Counted from the stretch's first letter, positions 8,856 through 20,096 are shown. The stretch: 32,199 nucleotides of DNA from Candidatus Anaeroferrophillacea bacterium (GCA_016933675.1 JAFGAM010000120.1:1-32199); one strand, 5' to 3'. Notes: generated by a model not told the origin, from the letters alone. Made by a program: numbers and translations.

Positions 8856-9401
8856 TCAGGCGTTGGGTTCGATGAGCCCGTAGTTGCCGTCCTTGCGCCG
8901 GTAGATGACGTTTACCTCGTTGCTGGTGTCATTGCGGAAGACGAGGAAGTCGTTGTCCATCAGGTTCATCTGCATGACCGCTTCGTCGATGGCCATGGGT
9001 TTGATGGAGAAATTGGTCGACCGGATTACCTGGGCCTCACCCTCCTGTTCCTCCGCCGGGTAGGAGAACACGTTCTCGGTCACCTCCAGCCGTTCCTCGC
9101 CGGGGACCGCCGAGCGCCGGCCCTTGAGCCGGTCCCGGTAGCGCCGGACCTGGCGTTCGATCTTGTCGGTCACCATGTCGATGGCGGCGTACATGTCCTC
9201 GGTGGCTTCCTGCCCCTTGACGACGAAGCCGCTGAGGTTGAAGCTGACCTCGGCGATATGGCGGAACTTCTCCACCGACAGCACCACCTGGACCTCGATG
9301 GGCGCATCGACATATTTTTTGATCTTCGACACCTTTTCAACGGCGTACTGCTTGAGCGGTTCGGTGGCGTCCATGTGGCGGAAGGTGACATTGATGTGCA
9401 T
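8856..9401 (-). CDS. hpf: Ribosome hibernation promoting factor, long form
   Basis: HPF binds the ribosomal A and P sites and, in its long form, drives formation of inactive 100S dimers. The 181-residue protein has an N-terminal HPF/RaiA domain (MHINVTFRHMDATEPLKQYA through about residue 100). An acidic linker follows, then the C-terminal dimerisation domain ending DFLVFRNDTSNEVNVIYRRK. This length marks it as long HPF rather than the short enterobacterial type. The ATG (9399-9401) has a GGGAG site 7 nt upstream; the longer open frame above it runs through repeat sequence and is not coding. The 180 nt between hpf and ptsN hold nothing I can assign. Confidence 0.95.
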   Translation of the reverse strand: MHINVTFRHMDATEPLKQYAVEKVSKIKKYVDAPIEVQVVLSVEKFRHIAEVSFNLSGFVVKGQEATEDMYAAIDMVTDKIERQVRRYRDRLKGRRSAVPGEERLEVTENVFSYPAEEQEGEAQVIRSTNFSIKPMAIDEAVMQMNLMDNDFLVFRNDTSNEVNVIYRRKDGNYGLIEPNA

Positions 9402-9513
9402 GGCGTTCTCCCCTGTATCACTGCGGTTGACATGATGTTGGCGGTGGCGAAAAAATCCGGCGCCGGGGGACAAAATACCGGGCGCGGAAAGCGGCGCAAC
9501 GGGGATCCGGATT

Positions 9514-9578
9514 CCGCGTCTCCCGCCTCCCGTTTTCTGCCCCCTGCCCCCTGCCCCCTGCCCCCTGACCCCTGAATT
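9514..9578. repeat. Heptad-phased array after rpoN
   Basis: Nine 7-nt units in one register on the plus strand: CCGCGTC, TCCCGCC, TCCCGTT, TTCTGCC, three copies of CCCTGCC, CCCTGAC, CCCTGAA, then TT. The array touches the rpoN stop codon (9578-9580). It shares the 16-nt core CCTGACCCCTGAATTC with the array after metK, in the same orientation relative to the upstream gene. In-frame translation gives glycine/arginine-rich artefact peptides. Confidence 0.85.
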
Positions 9579-11029
9579 CACATAATCTTCTTGCGCCGGT
9601 TGGAAGACAGGATGCCAAGCAGGTCGCGGTACTTGGCGATCGTCCGCCGGGCGATGCTGATGTTGAACTGCCGGGCCAACTGCGCGGCGATGGCCTTGTC
9701 GCTCACCGGTTTGGTCGGTGACTCGTTGGCGATGATCTCGAGAATCTTCTGTTTCACGCTTTCCGAGGCGATGTCGCCGTCGCCCTGGTTGATGCTGCTG
9801 TTGAAGAAGTATTTCAGCTCGAAGATGCCGTGGGGCGTCTGGACGTACTTGTTCTGCGTTACCCGGCTGACGGTGGATTCGTGCATGGCGATATCGCCGG
9901 CCACATCCCGCAGGATGAGCGGCCGCAGGTGGTGCGGGCCGCGGTCGAAAAAATCCCGCTGGAAGGTTATGATCGACTGCATTACCTTGTGGATCGTCCG
10001 CTGCCGCTGTTCGATGCTCTTCAGCAGCCACTGGGCCGAGCGGATTTTTTCCGCCAGGTAGTTGCGCGTCAGGTGATTGAATTCGCCTTGCCGGTCCGCC
10101 AGCTCCCGGTAGTAGCGGCTGATGGACAGCCGCGGCAGGCGGTCATCGTTCATGACGATGGTCCACTGGCCCTCGTGCTTGAAGACGTACAAATCGGGAA
10201 TAATCGCCTGCGGATCGCTGCCGCTGTACTGTCGGCCGGGCTTGGGGTCGAGGGTGAGGATGGTCTTGATCGCGGTTATCACGTCGACTTCGTCGACCTT
10301 CAGCAGGCGGGAGATCTTCTTGTAGTTCTTGTTCTGCAGCAGATCGAGATGGCTGGTGACGATGGCCCGGTTGAGATGGTTGTCGATCCCCATCCCGGCC
10401 ATCTGCAGCAGCAGGCATTCGCTGAGGTCGCGGGCGCCGATGCCCACCGGGTCGAACTGCTGAATGATCCCCAGTACCCGCCCAACCGTCTCCAGGGGGT
10501 ATCCCCCGGCGGCCGCGACGTCGGCGACGGGAGATTCGAGGTAACCGTCATCGCTGATATTGTGTACCAGTACCGCGCCGATGAGCTGCTCATCGCGGGA
10601 CAGGGACGGGGTCATCTGCAACTGCCAGAGGAGATGGTCCGCCAGGGTCTGCGGTCGGGTGAGATTGTAGTCCCAGGCGTTGGCCTCGTCCTGGTCGTAG
10701 CCGCTGCGGCTGCTGCCCGTGACGCCGCGGTTTTCGCAGTACTGATTCCAGTCCATCTCCCGGACCGCTTCCCGGCTGTCGCGCCGGTCGTCCGTCTCCG
10801 GGGCGGTTGACGGACCTTCTTCCGGGGACGAGGCTGATTCCTCCGTCTCTTCGCCCGGAGTCTCCAGAAACTCCTCGAGTACCGGGTTGGTTTCCATCTC
10901 CTGGGTGACCATCGCCGCCAGCTCCAGCTGGTTCAGTTGCAGCAGCTTGATCGCCTGCTGCAGCTGGGGCGTCAGGACCAGTTGCTGGGTCTGGGTGAGA
11001 CGGAGATTCTGACTGAGGGTTATGCTCAT
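9578..11029 (-). CDS. rpoN: RNA polymerase sigma-54 factor
   Basis: Sigma-54 directs RNA polymerase to -24/-12 promoters that need AAA+ activators. The 483-residue protein has the glutamine-rich region I (LTQTQQLVLTPQLQQAIKLL), an acidic region II, the core-binding region III, and the C-terminal RpoN box ARRTIAKYRD at residues 460-469. All are intact. It is transcribed separately from lptB by a promoter at 11093-11121 and is followed by hpf, ptsN and hprK, a widely conserved order. I found no convincing -24/-12 site within this window, so its targets here are unknown. Confidence 0.97.
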   Translation of the reverse strand: MSITLSQNLRLTQTQQLVLTPQLQQAIKLLQLNQLELAAMVTQEMETNPVLEEFLETPGEETEESASSPEEGPSTAPETDDRRDSREAVREMDWNQYCENRGVTGSSRSGYDQDEANAWDYNLTRPQTLADHLLWQLQMTPSLSRDEQLIGAVLVHNISDDGYLESPVADVAAAGGYPLETVGRVLGIIQQFDPVGIGARDLSECLLLQMAGMGIDNHLNRAIVTSHLDLLQNKNYKKISRLLKVDEVDVITAIKTILTLDPKPGRQYSGSDPQAIIPDLYVFKHEGQWTIVMNDDRLPRLSISRYYRELADRQGEFNHLTRNYLAEKIRSAQWLLKSIEQRQRTIHKVMQSIITFQRDFFDRGPHHLRPLILRDVAGDIAMHESTVSRVTQNKYVQTPHGIFELKYFFNSSINQGDGDIASESVKQKILEIIANESPTKPVSDKAIAAQLARQFNISIARRTIAKYRDLLGILSSNRRKKIM

Positions 11030-11092
11030 AAGGTATGGTTTTCAGTGGGACAGATCAGGAAATATGTATGATTATGCAAGAATGATACCCAA

Positions 11093-11121
11093 ATTATAGA
11101 GGAGGCGTCGTTCAAAAACAA
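11093..11121 (-). promoter_or_regulatory. Sigma-70-type promoter for rpoN
   Basis: On the minus strand TTGTTT (11116-11121) is followed by exactly 17 nt and a perfect TATAAT (11093-11098), in the 110-nt gap between lptB and rpoN. Transcription would start near 11086, giving a leader of about 55-60 nt. This is the clearest promoter in the window and separates the rpoN-PTS block from the LPS block. Confidence 0.8.
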
Positions 11122-11139
11122 GGGAAAAATCATTGCCAG

Positions 11140-11862
11140 TTACAGGCGGAACTGTTCACCCAGGTAGATCCTGCGGGCGCGGCTGCTGTTGACGATGGTA
11201 TCGGGGTCGCCTTCTTCGAGGATCTTTCCCTGGTCCATGATGTAGGCCCGATCACAGATGCCGAGGGTCTCGCGGACGTTATGGTCGGAGATCAGTACGC
11301 CGATGCCCCGCTCGCGCAGATCGGCGATGATCCCCTGGAGGTCGTTGACAGCGATGGGGTCGATGCCGGCGAAGGGTTCGTCCAGGAGAATGAAGGTCGG
11401 TGAGATCACCAGTGCCCGGGCGATCTCCACCCGCCGGCGTTCGCCGCCGGAGACGGTATAGGCCATACTGTCGCGGATATGGGTAAGACCGAACTGCTCC
11501 AGCAGGGCGTCGAGCCGCTGCCGCTGTTCGGCCGGCGGGATGTCCAGGGTCTGGAGGATGGCACGCAGGTTGTCGGCGACGCTCAGCTTGCGGAACACCG
11601 ATGCCTCCTGGGGCAGGTAGCTGATGCCGCGGCGGGCCCGCTGCGGCATGGTCAGTCGGGTGATGTCGTGGTCGTCGTAGAGCAGGGCGCCGGAATCGGG
11701 CTTCACCAGGCCGACCACCAGGTAGAAGGTGGTGGTCTTGCCGGCGCCATTGGGCCCCAGCAGCCCTACCACTTCGCTCGACGAGACGTTCACCGAAACG
11801 GTGTCGACCACCTTGCGACCGGCATAGCCCTTGACCAGGTTTTCAGCGATCAGCCGGTGCAT
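11140..11862 (-). CDS. lptB: LPS export ABC transporter ATPase LptB
   Basis: LptB powers extraction of lipopolysaccharide from the inner membrane by the LptBFG complex and its passage along LptC-LptA to the outer membrane. The 240-residue protein has Walker [10 protein letters not shown] (residues 36-44), Q-loop [14 protein letters not shown], signature [15 protein letters not shown], Walker B and D-loop [16 protein letters not shown], and switch histidine in [21 protein letters not shown] is characteristic of LptB rather than other ABC ATPases. Its ATG lies inside the 3' end of lptA (20-nt overlap). The membrane partners LptF and LptG are not in the window. Confidence 0.96.
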   Translation of the reverse strand: MHRLIAENLVKGYAGRKVVDTVSVNVSSSEVVGLLGPNGAGKTTTFYLVVGLVKPDSGALLYDDHDITRLTMPQRARRGISYLPQEASVFRKLSVADNLRAILQTLDIPPAEQRQRLDALLEQFGLTHIRDSMAYTVSGGERRRVEIARALVISPTFILLDEPFAGIDPIAVNDLQGIIADLRERGIGVLISDHNVRETLGICDRAYIMDQGKILEEGDPDTIVNSSRARRIYLGEQFRL

Positions 11863-12550
11863 TGAACAGTCCTCCGCTGCCGGGATAGATGGTGGTTTTC
11901 ACCCGGGAGTCCTTTTTCCCTTCGATGACGCTGCGTTCCTCGCGCAGGTAGAAGACGATCTTCGTTCCCCGGATGACGTTGCTTTCCTCATTGATGGCGG
12001 GATCTCCGGTGAGCTCGATGCGCTCGTCGGCGGCGAAGTAATGGGCTTTCCGGCAGGTGGCGAGCTTGCCGTTCAGGGTGATGGTGACCTCTTTTTCGGC
12101 GATGATCTCCGCAACTTCATTGTTTTCGGTGGTGAAGATTACCGTCAGTACGCCGGCGGTCAGCCGGGTGCTGTCCTGCTGCGCCTCGACGCTGCCCCGG
12201 AATACCGCCCGCCCGCCCTTCTGGTCGATTTCCAGGGTGTCGGAGGTAATTGCCACCGGCGAGCCGGAGGACGAGGAGAAGAGCGGGTCCGCCGCGGCGG
12301 CGGGCCGGGGCGGCAGGACTGCCGGCCACAGGAGAGCCGCCAGCAGCAGCAGCGGTATCAGCGCCGCCGGGCTGCCGCTGCGGGCAAACCCGCGGGCGTC
12401 GCCGGAAAACGCTGAACGGTGACGGCAGCGTACCCGTTGCCGTCCGGCAGCCGCCAACCGCCGGCTTGTCGGGGGTGCCGGAAGGGACATCGGATTGACC
12501 GGGATGCGGCACGGTGCGGCCGCCGGCGCGGTTGCGAAGCCATCATTCAT
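11843..12550 (-). CDS. lptA: LPS transport periplasmic bridge protein LptA
   Basis: LptA oligomers bridge the periplasm for LPS transfer. The OstA-type beta-jellyroll is visible from about residue 90: [39 protein letters not shown] and [21 protein letters not shown] hydrophobic segment, [20 protein letters not shown], would be the signal peptide, but with the most upstream ATG (12548-12550, GGGGG nearby, overlapping the lptC end) about 60 arginine- and proline-rich residues precede it. That is unusual; a start at 12488-12490 or an internal GTG closer to the hydrophobic segment is possible. The gene overlaps lptC upstream and lptB downstream, as expected for a coupled lptCAB unit. Confidence 0.85.
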   Translation of the reverse strand: MNDGFATAPAAAPCRIPVNPMSLPAPPTSRRLAAAGRQRVRCRHRSAFSGDARGFARSGSPAALIPLLLLAALLWPAVLPPRPAAAADPLFSSSSGSPVAITSDTLEIDQKGGRAVFRGSVEAQQDSTRLTAGVLTVIFTTENNEVAEIIAEKEVTITLNGKLATCRKAHYFAADERIELTGDPAINEESNVIRGTKIVFYLREERSVIEGKKDSRVKTTIYPGSGGLFNAPADR

Positions 12551-13115
12551 GCTCTGGTTCCCCCGTGGTTACGTCGCCGCCGATGCGGGCACTGACGCCG
12601 CCGCCGAACTCGAAGCGGTTTTCCGCCAGCCGTACCCGGGCATCGGCGGCGACGATGCGGTAACGCGGATGCTCGATGGTAACCCGGTCATCGATGACGA
12701 TCTCCTCCCGGGCCTCGGAATAGGTGAGACCGGTGGTGGTTATCCGGTATTCGGCGGAGGTGATGTGCACTGCCCCTTCCAGGGTGATGTCGCCGGTTTC
12801 CACCTGGTAAAAACCCCGATCGGCGGCGATCCGTGTTTCCTCGCCGGTGCGGGAGTAGAGGGCCGCGTCGATGCGCTCAAGTTCGATGTGCGGACTGTCC
12901 TTTCGACGCCGGGCGACGGCGGCGGTGAGCTCCCAGCGTTTGCGGCCCTCCTGCGAGTGGCTGTAATGGGCGTTGTCCAGTTCGAATACCAGGTGGCGGG
13001 CGATGGCCGGCAACACCTTTTCCGGTACCACCGCGGTTTCACGCCAGCGGCTGATAGCGAACGCCGCGACGCCGAGAAACAGCAGGACGGCGATGACCCC
13101 GGCGAATTTCCTCAT
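12543..13115 (-). CDS. lptC: LPS export protein LptC
   Basis: LptC is a bitopic inner-membrane protein that receives LPS from LptBFG and hands it to LptA. The 190-residue sequence has one N-terminal membrane anchor (FAGVIAVLLFLGVAAFAI, residues 4-21). A periplasmic LptC/YrbK domain follows, with typical stretches such as WELTAAVARRR, ALYSRTGEETRIAADRG and LTYSEAREEIVIDDRVTIEH. It overlaps kdsC by four bases upstream and lptA by eight bases downstream. Sequence conservation in this family is low, so the assignment rests on topology, domain pattern and position between kdsC and lptA. Confidence 0.9.
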   Translation of the reverse strand: MRKFAGVIAVLLFLGVAAFAISRWRETAVVPEKVLPAIARHLVFELDNAHYSHSQEGRKRWELTAAVARRRKDSPHIELERIDAALYSRTGEETRIAADRGFYQVETGDITLEGAVHITSAEYRITTTGLTYSEAREEIVIDDRVTIEHPRYRIVAADARVRLAENRFEFGGGVSARIGGDVTTGEPEHE

Positions 13116-13666
13116 GGGCGCGGCCGGGGGAGGTAGCGTGACGTCACGTCCGTCCAGGTGCCCTGGGCGGCCATGATCAACTCGCAGAGCTCGCGCACCG
13201 CGCCGTGGCCGCCGGGATACGCGCTGCGCCAGTGTACATAGGGGGCGAGATGGGCGCTGCCGTCGGCGACGGTGACCGCGAATCCCGCCCGGGCGAGAAC
13301 CGGGACATCCACCAGGTCGTCGCCGATGTAGCAGATTTCGCCGTCCCTGAACCCGGTCAGTTCGCGGATGCGTTCGTAGGCCGCGAGCTTGTCGCGAATG
13401 CGTTGAAAAACCAGGTCGATGCCCAGCTCCCGGGCCCGGTGTTCCACCACCCGGGAGACCCGTCCGGTGAGCAGGGCGACGCGGATGCCGGTGCGCTGCA
13501 GCAACTTCAGACCGTGGCCGTCGCGGACGTCGAAATGCTTGCTCTCCCGGCCGGCGTCGTCAATGATGACGCGACCGTCGGTGAGGACGCCGTCGACATC
13601 GAGGATCAACCCCTTGAGCGGGCGGATGCGGGAGATGAGTTCTGCCGGTACGGCTGCCGGTTCCAC
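13112..13666 (-). CDS. kdsC: 3-deoxy-D-manno-octulosonate 8-phosphate phosphatase
   Basis: KdsC removes phosphate from Kdo-8-phosphate, the third dedicated step of Kdo synthesis for LPS inner core. The 184-residue HAD-family protein has motif I LILDVDGVLTDGRV (nucleophile Asp23, acid Asp25), motif II ALLTGR, and motif IV CYIGDDLVDVPVL. The absence of a cap domain is typical of this tetrameric subfamily. It lies 13 nt after kdsD and overlaps lptC by four bases, so Kdo synthesis and LPS export are read from one transcript. Confidence 0.95.
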   Translation of the reverse strand: MEPAAVPAELISRIRPLKGLILDVDGVLTDGRVIIDDAGRESKHFDVRDGHGLKLLQRTGIRVALLTGRVSRVVEHRARELGIDLVFQRIRDKLAAYERIRELTGFRDGEICYIGDDLVDVPVLARAGFAVTVADGSAHLAPYVHWRSAYPGGHGAVRELCELIMAAQGTWTDVTSRYLPRPRP

Positions 13667-13679
13667 GGTGATTTCTCCT

Positions 13680-14662
13680 TCAGACGACCCCTTCCCGCAG
13701 CAGATCGTGCAGGTGGACGATGCCGTTGGGGACGGCGTTTGCCGGATCCTCGACGATGAACAGGCTGGTGATGGCGTGCTCCTCCATGATCCTGAGGGCC
13801 TCGGTGGCCAGCGCCCGGGCGCGGATGCGCTTGGGGCTGGCGGTCATGATCTCGGCGGTACGGGCCTGGAGCAGGTCGGGGTGGTGCTCCAGTGCCCGCC
13901 TGAGGTCGCCGTCGGTGATCACCCCCACCAGGGCGCCGGCACCGTCCACCACGCCGGTGACCCCGAAACCCTTGCCGGTGATTTCCAGCAGTGCTTCCTT
14001 CATGGTTGTGTCGTGGCCCACCAGGGGGATGGCGGTACCGCTATGCATGATGTCGGCAACCCTGAGCAGCAGCTTCTTGCCCAGGGCGCCGCCGGGGTGG
14101 CGGAGGGCGAAGTCTTCGGCGCTGAAGCCCTTGGCGGTGAGCAGCACCGCGGCCAGCGCGTCGCCCATGGCGAGGGTGGCGGTGGTGCTGGCGGTGGGAG
14201 CCAGGTTCAGCGGACAGGCCTCCTGATCGACGTGGACGTCCAGCACCACGTCGCTGAGGCGGGCGAGTTCCGAGTCGGGGTTGCCGGTCATGCTGATGAG
14301 GGGCAGGCCGAAGCGGCGTACCGCGGGAACGATCTTGATCAGTTCCTCGGTGTTGCCGCTGTAGGAGATGGCGACAACCACGTCCAAACCCCGGGTGAGG
14401 ATGCCGAGATCGCCGTGCAGCCCCTCGGTGGGGTGCAGAAAAATGGCCGGGGTGCCGGTGCTCGACAGGGTGGCGGCGATCTTGCGGCAGATGATGCCGG
14501 ACTTGCCGACCCCGGTGATTACCACCTTGCCGCGACAGTCAGCCAGCAGCCGGACGGCGGCGGTGAAGCCTTCGTCCAGGCGTGCCGCCAGGGCGTCGAT
14601 GGCCCGGGCCTCGATGGCCAGGGCGCGGCGGCCCTCGTCGATCAGCAGCCGGGGATTGTCAA

Positions 14663-14666
<4 letters not shown>
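13680..14666 (-). CDS. kdsD: Arabinose-5-phosphate isomerase
   Basis: KdsD converts ribulose 5-phosphate to arabinose 5-phosphate, the substrate of KdsA. The 328-residue protein has an N-terminal SIS sugar-isomerase domain with VVITGVGKSGIICRKIA, HPTEGLHGDLG and ISYSGNTEELIK, then two CBS domains (about residues 205-325; DIMHSGTAIP and EIMTASPKRI mark their starts). The frame is open to 14786, but the ATG at 14664-14666 is chosen because it gives the normal N-terminus and an ATGA overlap with kdsA. Confidence 0.95.
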
Positions 14667-17196
<2,530 letters not shown>

Positions 17197-17320
17197 TTAT
17201 GCGTACCTTTTTTCATGAAGTTCAGCGGCCGGTCCGGTAGCCGTTCCGTTACCTTCGAAGTGTCGCGGCCAGGCCTATTCGAACCGCATCGGTCACCGTT
17301 TCCGCGGCGATTGCCGCCGG

Positions 17321-18535
17321 TCACTGGTTCTGCATCAGGCGGTCGATGAATTCCCATCCCGCCGGCCAGTGTCTTCCGGCCGCCGCCGCAGTGCGTTCGC
17401 CGTAGCAGGGAGCACCGGAAACCGGCACGCCGGAGTCGTAGAGCAGGTAGGGAACCGGCCCGGCGGCGTGGGTGCGGGTGCGGATGGGCGTCTGGTGGTC
17501 CGGCAGCACCGCCAGCCGGTAGCCGGCGAACCGTTCCAGACCTTCAAGCAACGGTCCCAGCAGGCGGCGGTCGAGATCCTCGATGGCCCGGATCTTCTTT
17601 TCCAGGCTGCCTTCGTGGGAGGCTTCGTCGGGGGCTTCGACGTGGAGATAGACGAAGTCGTGATCCGCCAGCGCCCGCAATGCCCACTCGGCCTTGTTTT
17701 CGTAGCTGGTGTCCAGGTAACCGGTGGCCCCGGGGACGTCCAGTGCTTCGAGGCCGGCGCAGATGCCGATCCCCTTGAGCAGATCCACCGCGGAGATCAC
17801 CACCCCGGTTTTGCCGAAGCGTTCGAAAAATGATGTCAACCGCGGCTTGCGTCCCTGACCCCAGAGCCAGATGGCGTTGGCGGTTTCCTCACCGGCTTCC
17901 TGCTTCTCCCTGATCAGCGGCACTCGATGGATGACCATCTGGGCTGAGAGCATGAGCTGCAGCAGGGGGTTGGAGGGGTCATCGGGCAGATGCCCGATGA
18001 TCTCCTGCCCGGTGATGTCATGGGGCGGGGTCAGGGTCAGGGCGGCCAGTTCCGCCGGACAGTCGCGCCAGGCCAGCAGGTGGCGGTAGCTGACGCCGGG
18101 ATGGAAGCGGAACTCGTCGGTCGCCAGTTCATCATTCAGCGCCTGGATGACAATGCGGGCCTCGTCGGTGCCGATGTGGCCGGCGCTGAAATCATGCATG
18201 TAGCCGTGTCCCTGGTAATGCAGGATGTTGACCAGGTTGCAGCGGAAGGCGACATCGGCGGGACCCAGTTCGATGCCCATGCTCGCCGCTTCCAGCGGCG
18301 CCCGGCCGGTGTAATAGCGGGCCGGGTCATAGCCGAAGACGGCGAGGTTGGCCACGTCGCTGCCGGCGGGGTAGCCGGCGGGAATGGTGGTCAGGGTGCC
18401 GAGTTCGGCGGTTGCCGCCAGCCGGTCGAGGTTCGGGGTTGCCGCCGCTTCCAACGGGGTGCGGCCATCCAGCTCTTCCCGGGGTTCGTCGGCCATGCCG
18501 TCGCCGAGGACGATGAGGTATTTTTCTCCACCCAT
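17321..18535 (-). CDS. apgM: ApgM-family phosphoglycerate mutase (or proposed homoserine kinase)
   Basis: This 404-residue protein belongs to the alkaline-phosphatase superfamily branch of cofactor-independent phosphoglycerate mutases of the archaeal ApgM type. Metal-binding motifs are visible: LIVLGDGMADEP at the N-terminus, PAGSDVANLAVFGYDP near residue 60, HVEAPDEASHEGSLEKK near 300, and LPDHQTPIRTRTHAAGPVPY near 350. A close bacterial subgroup has been proposed to act as a homoserine kinase in threonine synthesis, and the sequence alone does not separate the two roles. No threonine genes lie nearby; neighbours are pyrG and a response regulator. The ATG has an AGGAA site 8 nt upstream. Confidence 0.85.
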   Translation of the reverse strand: MGGEKYLIVLGDGMADEPREELDGRTPLEAAATPNLDRLAATAELGTLTTIPAGYPAGSDVANLAVFGYDPARYYTGRAPLEAASMGIELGPADVAFRCNLVNILHYQGHGYMHDFSAGHIGTDEARIVIQALNDELATDEFRFHPGVSYRHLLAWRDCPAELAALTLTPPHDITGQEIIGHLPDDPSNPLLQLMLSAQMVIHRVPLIREKQEAGEETANAIWLWGQGRKPRLTSFFERFGKTGVVISAVDLLKGIGICAGLEALDVPGATGYLDTSYENKAEWALRALADHDFVYLHVEAPDEASHEGSLEKKIRAIEDLDRRLLGPLLEGLERFAGYRLAVLPDHQTPIRTRTHAAGPVPYLLYDSGVPVSGAPCYGERTAAAAGRHWPAGWEFIDRLMQNQ

Positions 18536-18593
18536 GTGTCTGTTCCTGTACGATCCCGTTGCGCTTCGATTGCCGGTTCCTGCGGGGCCGTCA

Positions 18594-19484
18594 TCAGTCG
18601 AGTTTCAGTTCCATGCTGATGGTGTTGCCCTGGTCGCTGAAGGTGATGTTGTCGAAGTAGTTGGCGATCAGGATGAGCCCGCGGCCGTGGGGTTTGAACA
18701 GGTTCTCCGGGTCGGTGGGGTCGGGGAGCCGACGCCAGTCGAAGCCGGGGCCTTCATCGGTGATCCGGCAGCGGAAGAGACGGTTGCCGATGATGCTGGT
18801 GATGTGTACCGAGCGGTCCCGGTACGGCAACTCGTTGGCCCGCTGCTGTAGCAGATCGAGATAGTTGGCTTCTTCCTTGAGGTGCGATGACAGTTGCAGG
18901 TTGCCGTGTTCGATGGCATTGATGAGCGCTTCGTGCAGCGCCATGCGGACGCCGGCCAGGGAGACGGTGGAATCCCGGCCGCAGAATTTGCCCACTTCAT
19001 CCACCAGTTCGTTGACCAGCGACTGGGCCAGATCGATGTCGTTGCCGATATGGAAGGTGGATCGTCTTTCCTCCAGGCAGCGGCAGACCAGCGCGGTTCT
19101 GTGGGTTTCGGAAACCACCCGTTTGACCTTGCGCAGGGTGCCGGTGATTTCCTTGAGCCGGAAGGGCTTTTCCAGATAGTCCAGCGCCCCGAGCTTGAGG
19201 GCGGTGATGATATCGTTCTTGGTGCCGAAGCCCGAGGCGATGACGAAGGGCAGGTCGGGAACCGCCTTTTTCGCCTCACGGATAAGGGTAATGCCGTCCA
19301 TCACCGGCATCTTGATGTCGGTGATTACCAGCAGGATGTCGTCGTTCCGGCTGCGGATGGCCTCCAGGGCGTCCTGACCGTCGGGATATGCGTCGCAGAC
19401 CAGCCCTTCGCGCTGGACGACGTTGGTCAGGATGTCCCTGATCGGAGCCTCGTCGTCAACGATCATTACCCGGTTGCGGGCCAT
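18594..19484 (-). CDS. Response regulator receiver fused to a GHKL ATPase domain
   Basis: The 296-residue protein joins an N-terminal receiver (about residues 1-125; MIVDDEAPIRDIL, phospho-acceptor Asp in VITDIKMPVMDG, conserved Lys in YLEKPFR) to a C-terminal histidine-kinase-like ATPase of the RsbW/anti-sigma type. The N box is ALHEALINAIEHGN, the G1 box DEGPGFDW and the G2 box HGRGLILIANYFDNI. There is no phospho-accepting His domain, so it is not a classical sensor kinase. By family analogy it may act as a serine kinase or anti-sigma partner switch controlled by phosphorylation. It sits 12 nt after pyrE, with a good GGGAG site. Target and cognate kinase are not visible. Confidence 0.9.
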   Translation of the reverse strand: MARNRVMIVDDEAPIRDILTNVVQREGLVCDAYPDGQDALEAIRSRNDDILLVITDIKMPVMDGITLIREAKKAVPDLPFVIASGFGTKNDIITALKLGALDYLEKPFRLKEITGTLRKVKRVVSETHRTALVCRCLEERRSTFHIGNDIDLAQSLVNELVDEVGKFCGRDSTVSLAGVRMALHEALINAIEHGNLQLSSHLKEEANYLDLLQQRANELPYRDRSVHITSIIGNRLFRCRITDEGPGFDWRRLPDPTDPENLFKPHGRGLILIANYFDNITFSDQGNTISMELKLD

Positions 19485-19496
19485 TCGCGCTCCCTT

Positions 19497-20063
19497 CTAT
19501 CCTCGCAGCTCGTCAATGGAATAGAGGGCATCCAGCCGCCAGCCATGTTCCGCCAGCCGCTCCCGTCCCCCCTCGTTGCGGTCCAGCAGGGTCAGCACGA
19601 GGCGGACCTGCAGACCGTGTTCGGTTGCCCGGTCGATGGCCTTCAGGAGGGAACCGCCGGTGGTGACCACATCCTCGACGATGGCCACCGGGGCGCCGAA
19701 AACGAGGTTCTTGTCCCCCTCAATCCAGAGATTCTTGCCGTGGCCCTTGGGCTCCTTGCGGATATAGAAGGCGTGGACCGGTTCACCGGTGCCCCACGAG
19801 GCGACACTCACCGCGGTGGCGATGGGGTCGGCGCCCATGGTCGGGCCGCCGACGGCGCTGATGGCTTCGCCGCACCGCCGGATGCGTTCGAGCAGCAGCC
19901 GACCGGTGAGAAACGCCCCCTCGCTGTGCAGGGTGGTCTGCTTGCCGTCGACGTAGTAGTCGCTCTGTCTGCCGGAGGTCAGGGTCACCGGCCGGTTTTC
20001 GTATGACAGGCGGCGCAGGAGAGCCAGAAGCCGGTCGCGTTCGGATGGTGCTGCCCCATGCAT
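19497..20063 (-). CDS. pyrE: Orotate phosphoribosyltransferase
   Basis: PyrE transfers phosphoribose from PRPP to orotate, the fifth step of UMP synthesis. The 188-residue protein has the type I PRTase PRPP loop VAIVEDVVTTGGSLLKAI near residues 125-145, plus SDYYVDGKQTTLHSEGAFL and GGPTMGADPIATAVS. The ATG (20061-20063) follows a GGGAG site at 9 nt spacing. It is the first protein gene of the long minus-strand run; upstream lie 660 nt of intergenic sequence with a strong promoter, a structured leader or small RNA, and a dispersed repeat. Confidence 0.95.
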   Translation of the reverse strand: MHGAAPSERDRLLALLRRLSYENRPVTLTSGRQSDYYVDGKQTTLHSEGAFLTGRLLLERIRRCGEAISAVGGPTMGADPIATAVSVASWGTGEPVHAFYIRKEPKGHGKNLWIEGDKNLVFGAPVAIVEDVVTTGGSLLKAIDRATEHGLQVRLVLTLLDRNEGGRERLAEHGWRLDALYSIDELRG

Positions 20064-20096
20064 GGATGGTGTCTCCCGGTATCAAGTAATGATGAT

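Noticed and set aside
8208-9575. 455-codon plus-strand open frame opposite ptsN and hpf
   Set aside because: Antisense shadow that also runs through the heptad repeat; no recognisable domain.
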